This document shows positions 43,623 to 52,645 of a stretch of DNA of 64,000 bases, piece by piece. The DNA comes from Treponema sp. (GTDB lineage: Bacteria > Spirochaetota > Spirochaetia > Treponematales > Treponemataceae). Position numbers and translations under genes: made by a program. The number at the start of each line of letters is the position of its first letter. Position 1 is the stretch's first letter. Below the pieces are notes generated by a model. That model had not been told where the DNA came from, made no database searches, and saw only the letters and a list, made by a program, of their open reading frames with translations. The stretch lies in NCBI GenBank assembly GCA_024402505.1, contig JAKSTP010000001.1, positions 147,404 through 211,403 of the forward strand, given 5' to 3'.

Positions 43623-45764
43623 TTAATTTGTTGGATTTGAATATCCCGGAACAATACTAATTGAAGTTCCACTGTAGAACGACAGATTAATCTTGCTGTT
43701 TGTGTCTAATCCGTCAGTTATTACTGTTGTTTTCTTAAAGTTTTCATCAGAACCATAATAATATGCTTTTCCGTTTATGGTTCCCTTGAAAATAAAGGTA
43801 TCAGTGTCACCCAAGTTAGTAAATCGAATATCAAAAACCTCTCTTGAGATTCCCTGTGGTGTACTGTGCTTATTATTTTCAAATACTAAGTTTTCAAATA
43901 AAACTCTGCCTGGAGAATTAACACGCAAAACACCTATAGAGTCTGGAGTATTTGTATTATCAAAATTATCTTTGAAAGTACAGTTAATTAATTCAGTTTT
44001 ACCAGTAATAGTCATACCAGCTGTACTGTTTCCAGAAGAATTACTGTTGCAAACAATTATATTTGTAAATCTTGCGGATCCATAATTTACACCAATAGGG
44101 CAATATGTAAGAGTTGTTGAAGTTCCATCAAATGTAATTCTGTCATCTGGATTCACAGTGCCTAATATAAGGTTATATTTTGTATCATCTGCTTTAAAAT
44201 CAGGTGAGTTATACGCACAAAAAACATTAAGCATATATTTCCCGCTTCCTTTGGTCATTAAGTCACCGCCGCGCTTAAATGTAACTGGTTCAAGAGCCAA
44301 AATAGATACTTCTACATCAGCCTTATTAGGATTCAGTTCCTCTTTCAGAATAATCTCTCCGCCTTCTCCAGCATACAAAAGATAATCACCACTGACATTC
44401 ATAGCTGTTTTCAGGTCAGAAACGTCGGAAAGTATCTTCTTACCCTTAAGATCGTCAGAAAGTTTTACCAATGAATTATCAATGCTGCTGACATAATAAA
44501 CATCACCGTCATATTCTTCAGGCTGTTTTTTTACCTTGATGTCATTAATAGCCTTATCAATAATATCTCCTTCCCCATCAAAAAATGCCCGTTTGTTTAC
44601 GTAATACAAAGGAACATCATTATCACCCTTCAAGTAATCTACATTAAGCTCGAATCTTTTCGTCGAATCGCTGGAGAGAAGTTTAATTGGCTTATTGTCT
44701 TCAGACCATGTAATTTTTCCACCATTTTCATCAAACAAAGGCCGGTAAGTAATATTTACATAACTTTCATAAACGCTTTCACCATTTACATATCTGTCAA
44801 AAGAAACGTCGGCTTTTGCATCAATAAAAATATCATTGTTTGCATCCCGTGGATTTTAATAATCGCCATCAAGAACCGTATTGTTATACAAGGTTACATC
44901 ATAAAGATAAGAAGTAGATCCATCCTTTAAGTAAATACCGGCTCCAATACCAGGACATACAATGGAGTTTTCTTTAACAATACATTCTTCCATATGTAAA
45001 GTACCACCAGCTTCAACCTGAATGGCACTTCCTGAATTAGGATTATCAGCATTGGAAGAGGCCTTGTTATTCATAAAATAAACATTTGTAGCATTCAAAG
45101 TGCCTTCTACAGTTACAAGGCGGCCATTTACAAATTCTTCACTGGATCCATCAACATAAATGTAGAACCATTCCTCATCATCCATTCCAATTAAGTTTAG
45201 AACAGCACCTTCTGCAACATGGAAAATATCTCCATCAAAGCCTTCTGCACGTTTGAAAGTAACATCACATTCATTAGCAATAAAACTTGTATTTTCTGTA
45301 ATTTCGATTGTTTCACTAACTAAAGCTTGTTTTCCAGAAATAAACGCAATTTTTACAAGTGCCACATCTTCTGTAACAACGGTATATGGTTTTATCACTA
45401 TATCCTTTGGATTATTCTTACCGGCAGCCTCATAACCGTCCCACTGGTTTCCAACCCATGCATAGGAAGTTAATGTCCAATGGCCTGCCGGAATGTTAGA
45501 AATAAGAATCTGTTCTCCAGGTTCTCCCTGGCCCTGAAAGGTCTGTTTTCCGTTTGTCAGTGTAACTGTATAAAGGCTAACTTCCTCTATTTCAAATGTG
45601 GAAAACAGATCAGTAAACTCAACTGCTGAACGCCTGCCTTTATTATTGGAAGGAAGATTTATGACAAGTCCGTTATGAAGTTCTTCTTTTTCTAAAAAAG
45701 TACAGCCGGATAAAAGAACTGCAAAACCAAGAATTAAAAAGAAAACTTTGGAAAATTTTTTCAC
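43623..45764 (-). pseudogene. Secreted lipoprotein gene interrupted by one in-frame stop
   Basis: The frame from the GTG at 45764 (or ATG 45776) begins MKKFSKVFFLILGF and has the lipobox LLSGC, so it is an exported lipoprotein. It runs 300 codons to a TAA at 44856-44858 (after TVLDGDY) and continues in the same frame (NPRDANNDIFIDAKADV, then SYVNITYRPLFDENGG) to 43623 with no other stop. Without that codon the protein would have about 713 residues, rich in beta strands with right-handed-helix-like patches (SGSAIQVEAGGTLHMEEC, GIYLKDGSTSYLYDVTL) as in pectin-lyase-fold surface proteins. One base change could restore it. The GGAG before GTG 45764 supports that start. Sequencing error or readthrough are alternatives. 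Confidence 0.75.
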
Positions 45765-45828
45765 ATTTATCTCCATTTATATAATTTATTCTATTGTAGT
45801 CCATAAAGTTCAAAACACCAAGGTAAAA

Positions 45829-45978
45829 AGATGCTGAATAAAGTTCGAGTAAAGAGATGCTGAATCAAGTTCAGCATGACACACCTCGTCACCCCGAACA
45901 CACCCCTCGTCATCCCGAACAAACACCTTGTCACCCCGAACAAACACCTTGTCACCCCGAACTTGTTTCGGGGTCTTT
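45829..45978. repeat. Tandem array of decayed type B/C repeat halves
   Basis: A type B palindrome (GATGCTGAATCAAGTTCAGC near 45857) is followed by about four near-tandem copies of a ~21-nt half-unit (CTTGTCACCCCGAACAAACA) and a final complete palindrome, ACCCCGAACTTGTTTCGGGGT. The unit lengths and lack of spacers rule out CRISPR. The final palindrome is followed by TCTTTT and could end transcription from the right. Confidence 0.8.
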
Positions 45979-48902
45979 TATTTCAACCTTTCCCAGTTGG
46001 CTTCGTCGAAAATGTCGGTTTTTACCCGGTACACTTCTTCACCTGAATTGTAGAAGGTGTATTCATCTTTCCATTCTTCAGGCATAAAGCGATCTACATC
46101 AATATGAAGCACCTCAAAACTGTCATAATCGGCAGTACTCTGGAACTTGTTGCCGGTAAATGGATTCATATCAGAAACGTCAAGATCTTTTACTGCAAGG
46201 CGCGGTGTATCTGCATTGGACATAAAAGCGCTGTCGGTAACATAAGGTCCTTTTGCATCAAAATCTTTTACCAGAAGAAGAGGATTAAACTCGCCTACAG
46301 TGTCGCTGTCAATTTTTTCACCAAAAGATTCAAAAGCCCGGAAGGTGTGACGGAATCCGTGGTCTGCAACAATAATAATACGTGTATTATCATAAACCCC
46401 GTTTTTCTTAAGGTAATCAAGCCATTTTCCAAAGTTGATAAGAGCTGCCGCATTTGAAGGATAATCCATGGTTTCGGCGCCCTTTGCATCATAATTTCCA
46501 AATCCCATATAATGGTGATTCTCATCGGCTTTTCCCGGATGAAAGTCTGGTTCCAGAAGACTTACATAACTGTGGGCCGTTGTATTTCCAATAAAGGTAT
46601 AGGTTGGTTTACTGGCAGTAAAATCAGTTAGTTCTGGAAGATAATAAAGTTCTGCATAATCATCCACAAAATCTGGTTCACTGAAGAAAGAAAGGTCGGC
46701 AAAATAATTTCCTTCCTGATAGAAAGTAAAGCGAAGTCCCGGATGAATAATCTGCAGAAGTGAAAAACGGTTTATGTAAGTGCGGCAGATTTTATCGGAA
46801 GGTGCGTTGTCAAAATCATCGGCGTGCTCAATGGAATAAAGGGTACCGTATTTTCGATTCACGGTTTTTGCATCAACATAAGGATATCGTGTATTGTAAA
46901 AATCCTTGTTAAAAAACCAGGTATAGTTTGCGTAAGGGGCATCGGCCACTGTAACATTCCATCCAGCTTCATGGAAATTTTCCGGTAATACCATTACAGC
47001 TTCGTTCTGTTTTTCGCTTAAAAGCTGGTTTTCTTTAAGATGAAGATTTTCCGGAATGTAATCGTAACCACCCATCATAGGTCCCGACCCAATAATTGTT
47101 GTACCACCAAAGCTGATGGTGTTTGGGTAATAGGTAAATCCAGAATAACTTTCCTTAAGTTCCGGGAACTGATCAAGAATATGTGGGAAAAATGATGAAA
47201 TGCCACGGTCCATAAAGAACACAACTACGTTTTTGTTATCCCGGCTCAAATGAAACTCTTTTTCCATTTCTTTTTCACTGGCCACCGCCTGATTTCGCAT
47301 TGCATCCTTATCCAGTTCCTTCCATCCCCTGTTGATTTTAACCAGATTGGAAACGCTTAAAAAAAGTTCCCCAAGAAGAACAGCGCAAAGCACCATGGAA
47401 AGCACATTCACTTTTTTGAATTTAGAACACACAGCATAAAGAAGAACAGGCACCAGCATAAAAAGTGTAACGCCCACAACATAAAGGGCCCCGTGGCTCA
47501 TTACCCCCTGGTTTTCAAGACGGAAGAAAATATTGATGGTTCCGTAACTTTCCTTAAAAAGATAAACGTTTGCCAGGGCGCAGATTGTCAGTACAAAAAA
47601 CAATACCGGCATAACTTTCCGCACATTTTCCCCAAACATTTTCCACACCATAAAAGGCCAGAAAAGAAAAATACCTGCAAAATAAAAGATTGACGTTCCA
47701 ATGTAAGAAAATGGACTTTCTGTTGTGCCAATAAACGAAAATTCCTGAGGACTTGTTGAAATAACGTTTGAAGGAAGCAAAAGCCCCGTAAGAATCCACA
47801 AAACAAAGCAGGAAACAAAGAAAAGGAGTGCACCATTTCCTGTCATGTCGACCGAAGTGGAGACATCCTTCTTGGAAGAAGATCTCTCGACTCCGCTCGA
47901 GATGACATTTACAGTAGGTGTCATGTCGACCGAAGTGGAGACATCCTTCTTGGAAGAAGATCTCTCGACTTCGCTCGAGATGACATTGTGCTTGCTCGAG
48001 ATGACATTGTGCTTGCTCGAGATGACATTGTGCTTGCTCGAGATGACATTGTGCTTGCTGGAGATGACATTTTTCAGCATTTTTACAAGGGGCGGTACTG
48101 CTATTACCAGGGCGGCCACAAACCAGCAGGCAATCTTTTTGTTCAGTGAGGTGTGGTTCATAAAGAAAGCAATAAACAGGCTCAATGCCACCATCATTGC
48201 AGAAATAAATCCGTAAACCACAAGGCCAGGCTTTTTCATCTTCAATACAACGTTTTTTGCAAGGCTGAAAGTGTTGTTCAAAATCCAGTAAAAAACAAGA
48301 CCGCTTGGACTGTCGTACAAAAGCACCAGGAAGATCAGTGCCAGAACATAAACCTGCACCTTCTCTCTCAATGGAGCACCTTTTGTGTAAATGGCACTGG
48401 ATACTACATTTACAAGGGTCATAAAAATTGGAAGCACGTTTACAGAAAAACTTCCAATGGCAAAAAGTGCGTCCGGACTTCCAAGATCCTTCAAAAACAG
48501 AATAGATTTTCCATTCAGCAAAGAACAGTTACTCAAAAAATGATAGGCCGCAATAAAAAAAGGAATCTCAATAAGAATGGAAAGTGCCGATCTAAGGGCA
48601 TAAAGTGGATGATAATCATTCTGACGGTACCAGGTGTTGAGCATCATAAACTGCTCGTCGCCCTTAAATGTCTTTTTTATATGTGCAATCCATTTCTGCA
48701 TCTTAAGCTGGACGTTTCGTTCCTTAAGCTGAAGTGCATCTGCCATATTGTACAAAGGGAGTGCCAGAAAATTTACGGCCAGACTTACAGCCACAATACA
48801 ACCGGCAACTCCAAATGCAGAAAACTTTTTATATACAAAACAGAAAATAAATTCGATAAGTGATTCAATTGGCAGAATCAATAAATTATATAGAAAAGAC
48901 AT
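45978..48902 (-). CDS. YidC-like membrane domain fused to alkaline-phosphatase-superfamily domain (paralogue)
   Basis: The 974-residue paralogue of 34628-37372 shares near-identical segments (VSLAVNFLALPLYNMADALQ, GDEQFMMLNTWYRQN, SGLVFYWILNNTFSLAKN). The YidC-like part covers residues 1-~235, a repeat-derived linker 277-352, then helices, then a periplasmic catalytic domain beginning NVVVFFMDRGISSFFP (~557) with a threonine in ISFGGTTIIGSG and VADHGFRH (~845). The proteins differ mainly in the catalytic half, suggesting different phosphoryl donors or acceptors. The ATG has no Shine-Dalgarno sequence and a TATAAT 6 nt upstream. It is divergent from the CDP-glycerol transferase gene. Confidence 0.82.
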   Translation of the reverse strand: MSFLYNLLILPIESLIEFIFCFVYKKFSAFGVAGCIVAVSLAVNFLALPLYNMADALQLKERNVQLKMQKWIAHIKKTFKGDEQFMMLNTWYRQNDYHPLYALRSALSILIEIPFFIAAYHFLSNCSLLNGKSILFLKDLGSPDALFAIGSFSVNVLPIFMTLVNVVSSAIYTKGAPLREKVQVYVLALIFLVLLYDSPSGLVFYWILNNTFSLAKNVVLKMKKPGLVVYGFISAMMVALSLFIAFFMNHTSLNKKIACWFVAALVIAVPPLVKMLKNVISSKHNVISSKHNVISSKHNVISSKHNVISSEVERSSSKKDVSTSVDMTPTVNVISSGVERSSSKKDVSTSVDMTGNGALLFFVSCFVLWILTGLLLPSNVISTSPQEFSFIGTTESPFSYIGTSIFYFAGIFLFWPFMVWKMFGENVRKVMPVLFFVLTICALANVYLFKESYGTINIFFRLENQGVMSHGALYVVGVTLFMLVPVLLYAVCSKFKKVNVLSMVLCAVLLGELFLSVSNLVKINRGWKELDKDAMRNQAVASEKEMEKEFHLSRDNKNVVVFFMDRGISSFFPHILDQFPELKESYSGFTYYPNTISFGGTTIIGSGPMMGGYDYIPENLHLKENQLLSEKQNEAVMVLPENFHEAGWNVTVADAPYANYTWFFNKDFYNTRYPYVDAKTVNRKYGTLYSIEHADDFDNAPSDKICRTYINRFSLLQIIHPGLRFTFYQEGNYFADLSFFSEPDFVDDYAELYYLPELTDFTASKPTYTFIGNTTAHSYVSLLEPDFHPGKADENHHYMGFGNYDAKGAETMDYPSNAAALINFGKWLDYLKKNGVYDNTRIIIVADHGFRHTFRAFESFGEKIDSDTVGEFNPLLLVKDFDAKGPYVTDSAFMSNADTPRLAVKDLDVSDMNPFTGNKFQSTADYDSFEVLHIDVDRFMPEEWKDEYTFYNSGEEVYRVKTDIFDEANWERLK
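47844..48070 (-). repeat. Type A repeats plus a 21-nt tandem array inside a coding region, in frame
   Basis: Two complete type A elements and four tandem copies of a 21-nt unit (GAGATGACATTGTGCTTGCT plus one base; 47977-48060) lie inside the 974-residue gene. They are translated as repeated ISSKHNV units followed by SSEVERSSSKKDVSTSVDMT and SSGVERSSSKKDVSTSVDMT. All copies keep the reading frame. Confidence 0.88.
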
Positions 48903-48908
48903 GGCACA

Positions 48909-48931
48909 ATTATACCAAAATATATATAATA
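48909..48931 (-). promoter_or_regulatory. Promoter of the 974-residue gene, predicted leaderless
   Basis: On the minus strand TTACCA, a 17-nt spacer, TATAAT (48909-48914) and six bases (TGTGCC) precede the ATG at 48902. No Shine-Dalgarno sequence is present. Confidence 0.55.
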
Positions 48932-48955
48932 TGGTAAGAAGATGAGGACAATTTA

Positions 48956-50176
48956 ATGAATAACTTTCTTTATATCGATCCGGGTACCGGAAGCATGCTT
49001 TTTTCTCTTGCCATTGGTGTTGCCACTGCAGCAGTTTTTGCCTTCCGGGCTCTTGCTGTAAAAATTCGATTCATTCTTTCCGGCGGTAAAGCAGAAAAAC
49101 TTCAGGCCGGCAAAATCCCTTACCTTATTTTTTCCGATCACAAACGTTACTGGAATGTTTTTAAGCCAATTTGTGATCAGTTTGAAGAACGAAAAATCCC
49201 CCTTGTTTATTACACCCAGAGTGAAGATGATCCTGCCTTAAGCGCAAAATATGAATACGTAAAAGCAGAATACATCGGTGAAGGCAACAAGGGCTTTGTA
49301 AAAATGAACATGCTCAATGCAGGAACTGTCATTGCCACAACCCCAGGCCTTGATGTTCTTCAGTGGAAACGCAGCAAAACCGTAGACCGATACATCCACA
49401 TTCCACATTCCTGCGATGACCTTGCCGGATACCGAATGTTTGCCCTTGATTACTACGACGCTTTCCTTGCCTGCGGACAGAATCAGATTGACTTTGCTAA
49501 AAAGATTGAAGAGGCCCGTCCTGCCATTAAACGAAAGGAAATGTTTGCAGCAGGTTCCACTTTCCTTGATGCCGCCTTCGATCACGTAAAGGAACTTCCA
49601 GAACACAGCTTTAACAAAGAAAAGCCAGTCATTCTTCTTGCCCCTTCCTGGGGACCAAGTTCCATTCTTGTCCGCTTCGGAGATTCACTTCTTGCAGCCC
49701 TTAAAGAATCTGGTTTTGAAGTAATTGTCCGCCCTCACCCACAGTCTTTCACCGCCGACAAAGAAGTGATTGATTCCCTTATGGAAAAATACGCCTGTTT
49801 TGAATGGAACCGGGATAACGACAACCTTGCAGTCCTGAACCGTTCCGACATGATGATCACCGACTTTTCCGGCATCATTCTTGAATATACACTGCTCTTC
49901 AACCGGCCTTTCATGTACGCCGACACCAGTTTCGACACCGCAGTTTACGACGCTGCCTGGTTTGACGAAAAAATGTGGATTCTCCGTGCCGCCGAAAAAA
50001 TGGGCCTTAAACTTGAAGAAAAAGATTTTGGCAGCATCAAGGATGTAATCAACAACGCACTTTCAAGTTCTTCTTTGGAAGCCGCCCGGAACGAAATTAA
50101 AAATGAATGCTGGGCCGAACAAGGAAAAGCCGCTAAAAACATCGTTGATTTCATCACTGCTTCTCCAAACCAATAA
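48956..50176 (+). CDS. CDP-glycerol glycerophosphotransferase family protein (TagB/TagF-like)
   Basis: The 406-residue protein has an N-terminal FLYIDPGTGSMLFSLAIG helix, a membrane-anchor opening seen in this family. The GT-B-like core includes YIHIPHSCDDLAGYRMFALD, VILLAPSWGPSSIL, VIVRPHPQSF and MMITDFSGIILEYTLLFNRP, the motifs that bind CDP-glycerol in TagF (HxxD and S/T-D-F-S). It would add glycerol phosphate, or another CDP-linked alcohol phosphate, to a membrane-bound acceptor. Next to an LTA-synthase-like protein and CDP-choline genes, it supports a phosphodiester-linked surface polymer. A GAGG ribosome-binding site precedes the ATG. Confidence 0.85.
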   Translation: MNNFLYIDPGTGSMLFSLAIGVATAAVFAFRALAVKIRFILSGGKAEKLQAGKIPYLIFSDHKRYWNVFKPICDQFEERKIPLVYYTQSEDDPALSAKYEYVKAEYIGEGNKGFVKMNMLNAGTVIATTPGLDVLQWKRSKTVDRYIHIPHSCDDLAGYRMFALDYYDAFLACGQNQIDFAKKIEEARPAIKRKEMFAAGSTFLDAAFDHVKELPEHSFNKEKPVILLAPSWGPSSILVRFGDSLLAALKESGFEVIVRPHPQSFTADKEVIDSLMEKYACFEWNRDNDNLAVLNRSDMMITDFSGIILEYTLLFNRPFMYADTSFDTAVYDAAWFDEKMWILRAAEKMGLKLEEKDFGSIKDVINNALSSSSLEAARNEIKNECWAEQGKAAKNIVDFITASPNQ

Positions 50177-50199
50177 TAATCTGCAAAAAGGAATAAAAG

Positions 50200-51849
50200 A
50201 TGGATAAAACTGTTTATATTGTTGGACACAAAAATCCGGACACTGACTCAGTAGTTTCCGCAGTTGCATACGCACGCCTTAAGGAACTTCTTGGGGAAAA
50301 TAACTGCATTGCATCCCGGGCCGGACATCTTAATCCACAGACAGATTACATCTTCAATAAATTTAAGGTTCCTCTTCCAAAATACCTTTCAAATCTTACT
50401 CCAAAGGTTCAGCATTATCTTAAGCCACTTTCCGGCTCCGTAAATAAATCGGTTTCCGTGTGGGACGCCATCAATAAGATGCAGGAACTTCACAACCGGG
50501 TAATTCCAGTTGTTGATGATGAAGGCCGTTACGATTCACTTCTCCACTTCTCTGCCTTTGCCCAGAATGTAATTACCCTTTTGAATCCCGAAAAAAAGCA
50601 TGCTATTTCTACAAGCATCGGTCTTATCCAGAAAACCCTTCACGCTCAGCCTATTGTCCTTCACAACGAAGAAGAAATCTTCAAAGGTTCAATTCTGGTA
50701 GGTGCTGCCCATACAGATAGTTTTGCCGAAAAACTCCGTGAACATGCCAGCGAAAACATCATCGTAATCACTTCCGACAGGGAAAGCATTCATGAACTTT
50801 GCGTAAACAGCCGCATCAAACTGCTAATCCTTTCTTCAGATTACGTAATGAAAAAAGAGCTCCGTGAACTAGCAGAAGCCAACGGTGTTTCAGTTCTTAT
50901 AAGCCCTTACCCTGTTGCCGCCACTTCAATGATGATTGCCTATTCTACACCGGTTTCCATTATGAGCGACAGTGAAATCAAGCCGGTTCTTCTTTCCGAC
51001 ACCATTACAAAGATTCGGCCTCTTCTTCAGGCTTCTCCATGCCGCTGTCTTCCTGTTGTAGATGAAGATAACAAAATTGTGGGTATTATTTCTGAAACCG
51101 ACCTTATGGGTGAACCAAACACCGAAGTCATTCTTGTTGACCACAACGAAATTACCCAGGCTTTGGACGGCATTGAAAATTTCAAGATCCGTGAAGTTAT
51201 TGACCACCATAGACTTAGTCCTCTTTCAACAAAATATCCAATCACCTTTATAAACAAGCCTGTAGGATCCACTTCCACAATTATTACAAACCTTTACAAA
51301 GAATATCGGGTTCCTGTTCCAAAGGATATTGCTGCCCTTCTTCTCTGCGGTATTTTAAGCGACACACTTATTCTCCAGTCAACCACAACCACAGAAATTG
51401 ACCGTGAAACTGCAGAATATCTTTCGAATATTACAAACCTTGAAGTAGAAGCACTGGGAAAAGAGATTCTCGAAGCCGGAAGTCACATTAACGGACGTTC
51501 AGCCACCGACGTAATCCACCAGGATATGAAGGAATACACCGAAGGAAAACTTTCTTACACCGTAAGCCAGATTGAAGTTGGAAACACAGCAGAAATCCTT
51601 GACCGCAAGGAAGAGTTTTTCAAGGAACTGGAATTTGTACGCCGTGGCCAGAAACTTGTTTTTGCAGCCCTTCTTGTTACCGACATTACAAAACTTTCCA
51701 GCATCCTGCTTATTGATGCCGACGAAAAATTCGCACCTTACATCACTTTCCCTAAAATGGAAAACCAGGTTTACTATCTGAAAGATGTAGTGAGCCGTAA
51801 AAAACAGCTGGTCCCTCTTTTGACCGAACAGCTTTCCGTATTGGAATAA
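50200..51849 (+). CDS. ppaC: Manganese-dependent inorganic pyrophosphatase (family II) with CBS/DRTGG regulatory insert
   Basis: The 549-residue enzyme has the DHH fold: VYIVGHKNPDTDS at residues 4-16, VILVDHNE (~309), EVIDHHRLSP (~331) and a DHHA2 C-terminal domain. Inserted between the first motif and the second are two CBS half-domains (VWDAINKMQELHNRVIPVV and LLQASPCRCLPVVDEDNKIV) and a DRTGG-like domain, as in nucleotide-regulated family II enzymes. It hydrolyses pyrophosphate to phosphate, pulling NDP-sugar and CDP-alcohol synthesis forward. AMP/ADP inhibition and ATP or diadenosine polyphosphate activation are typical for this type (family knowledge). An AAGGA precedes the ATG. Confidence 0.93.
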   Translation: MDKTVYIVGHKNPDTDSVVSAVAYARLKELLGENNCIASRAGHLNPQTDYIFNKFKVPLPKYLSNLTPKVQHYLKPLSGSVNKSVSVWDAINKMQELHNRVIPVVDDEGRYDSLLHFSAFAQNVITLLNPEKKHAISTSIGLIQKTLHAQPIVLHNEEEIFKGSILVGAAHTDSFAEKLREHASENIIVITSDRESIHELCVNSRIKLLILSSDYVMKKELRELAEANGVSVLISPYPVAATSMMIAYSTPVSIMSDSEIKPVLLSDTITKIRPLLQASPCRCLPVVDEDNKIVGIISETDLMGEPNTEVILVDHNEITQALDGIENFKIREVIDHHRLSPLSTKYPITFINKPVGSTSTIITNLYKEYRVPVPKDIAALLLCGILSDTLILQSTTTTEIDRETAEYLSNITNLEVEALGKEILEAGSHINGRSATDVIHQDMKEYTEGKLSYTVSQIEVGNTAEILDRKEEFFKELEFVRRGQKLVFAALLVTDITKLSSILLIDADEKFAPYITFPKMENQVYYLKDVVSRKKQLVPLLTEQLSVLE

Positions 51850-51870
51850 AATATCAAAAAAACATTGCGT

Positions 51871-51911
51871 GAAAATACCACCAGTCACTGACTGACTGGT
51901 AGTATTTTCCC
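51871..51911. terminator. Long perfect-stem hairpin, bidirectional terminator candidate
   Basis: GAAAATACCACCAGTCA pairs across a CTGAC loop with TGACTGGTAGTATTTTC, one mismatch in 17 pairs, extendable by GCG/CGC. It follows the pyrophosphatase stop. The right arm (CTGACTGGTAGTATTTTC) is repeated exactly near 57201, and its core also occurs at 53955. Confidence 0.7.
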
Positions 51912-51994
51912 GCGATAAATTTTTAGACATTTTAGAGATTTTCTCTTGTCATATCATTTTTTTTGTGATATATTCTTTTATAGAGGTATTACAA

Positions 51995-52411
51995 ATGAAA
52001 AAATTCTTGATTGCCGCTATTATGGCTTGTCTTTGTGTTTTTGCTGCTTCAGCAGAAGATACTCTTGACCTTACAAAACCAACTTCACAGATCCGCTTCC
52101 CAGAAGACTGGAGCCTTGGAAAATGGTACGATGCAAAATGGGATGCAACTTGGGAATTTGCCAACAACAGCATCACTCTTTACAAAGGATCAGAAAAAAT
52201 CATTTCTTTCAACGACAATGTTACTGATTACACTTGTAAAGTAAGCACAAAAGGTCTTGTAATGAGCTTTAAATGTGCAGAAACAAACCGCACATACCAG
52301 TTCATTAAACCTATCTCTTTGAGCACAGACATTGACCTGGTTGTTGACCGCTCAGATGTTCCATCTTCTGATCCAAACAAACACTGGGAATGCACAATGA
52401 AACGCCAGTAG
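51995..52411 (+). CDS. Small secreted protein, unknown function
   Basis: The 138-residue product starts MKKFLIAAIMACLCVFAASA followed by EDTLDL, a clear type I signal peptide with cleavage predicted after ASA. The mature ~118 residues are beta-rich with two cysteines (TDYTCKV, SFKCAET) that could form a disulfide and a third near the end (WECTMKRQ). AGAGG about 8 nt before the ATG supports this start; a longer frame from 51965 would place ten residues before the signal and is rejected. I do not recognise the family. It stands alone between two terminator-like elements, so it has its own transcript. Confidence 0.75.
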   Translation: MKKFLIAAIMACLCVFAASAEDTLDLTKPTSQIRFPEDWSLGKWYDAKWDATWEFANNSITLYKGSEKIISFNDNVTDYTCKVSTKGLVMSFKCAETNRTYQFIKPISLSTDIDLVVDRSDVPSSDPNKHWECTMKRQ

Positions 52412-52446
52412 TTTTCGGCTAAAAGAAATTATAAAACATTTCAAAC

Positions 52447-52586
52447 GGGCTGTCCTAAAAAAAAACTGTCATACTGAACAAGGACTATTCTGTCATGCTG
52501 AACTTGATTCAGCATCTCTATCCAGATAGATCCTGAAACAAGTTCAGGATGACATAATGGTTTTACTTTTAGGACAGTCCTTTTTT
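52447..52586 (+). terminator. Terminator stem with a type B repeat inserted in its loop
   Basis: GGGCTGTCCTAAAA (52447-52460) pairs with TTTTAGGACAGTCC (52567-52580), one mismatch, followed by a T-run. The 106-nt loop contains a complete type B repeat (52490-52552, GTCATGCTGAACTTGATTCA onward). Confidence 0.75.
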
Positions 52587-52645
52587 ATTGAATTTACCCC
52601 ATTTTTTTACTATATTGAATTCATAGATTTTTACGAGGTTATATC

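Noticed and set aside
43623..44738. The downstream part of the lipoprotein as a separate gene starting at a TTG
   Set aside because: No ribosome-binding site or signal peptide, and the frame continues without a break upstream of the TTG to the TAA, so it is the rest of one interrupted gene.
45880..45978. Possible CRISPR array
   Set aside because: Near-tandem ~21-nt halves of a dispersed palindrome with no unique spacers of constant length.
45857..46087. Plus-strand open frame with repeated HPE units
   Set aside because: It is only the translation of the tandem type B/C repeat halves and runs into the antisense of a real gene.
47977..48060. Possible CRISPR array
   Set aside because: Four direct 21-nt copies without spacers, inside a coding frame; no cas genes nearby.
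47845..48216. Plus-strand open frame opposite the 974-residue gene with repeated STEVETSFLEEDLST sequence
   Set aside because: It is the antisense translation of the type A repeats; such peptides arise wherever this repeat is open. The opposite strand encodes the conserved membrane protein.
48903..48955. Small gene between the 974-residue gene and the CDP-glycerol transferase
   Set aside because: The 53-nt gap holds only the two divergent promoter regions and the ribosome-binding site of the plus-strand gene.
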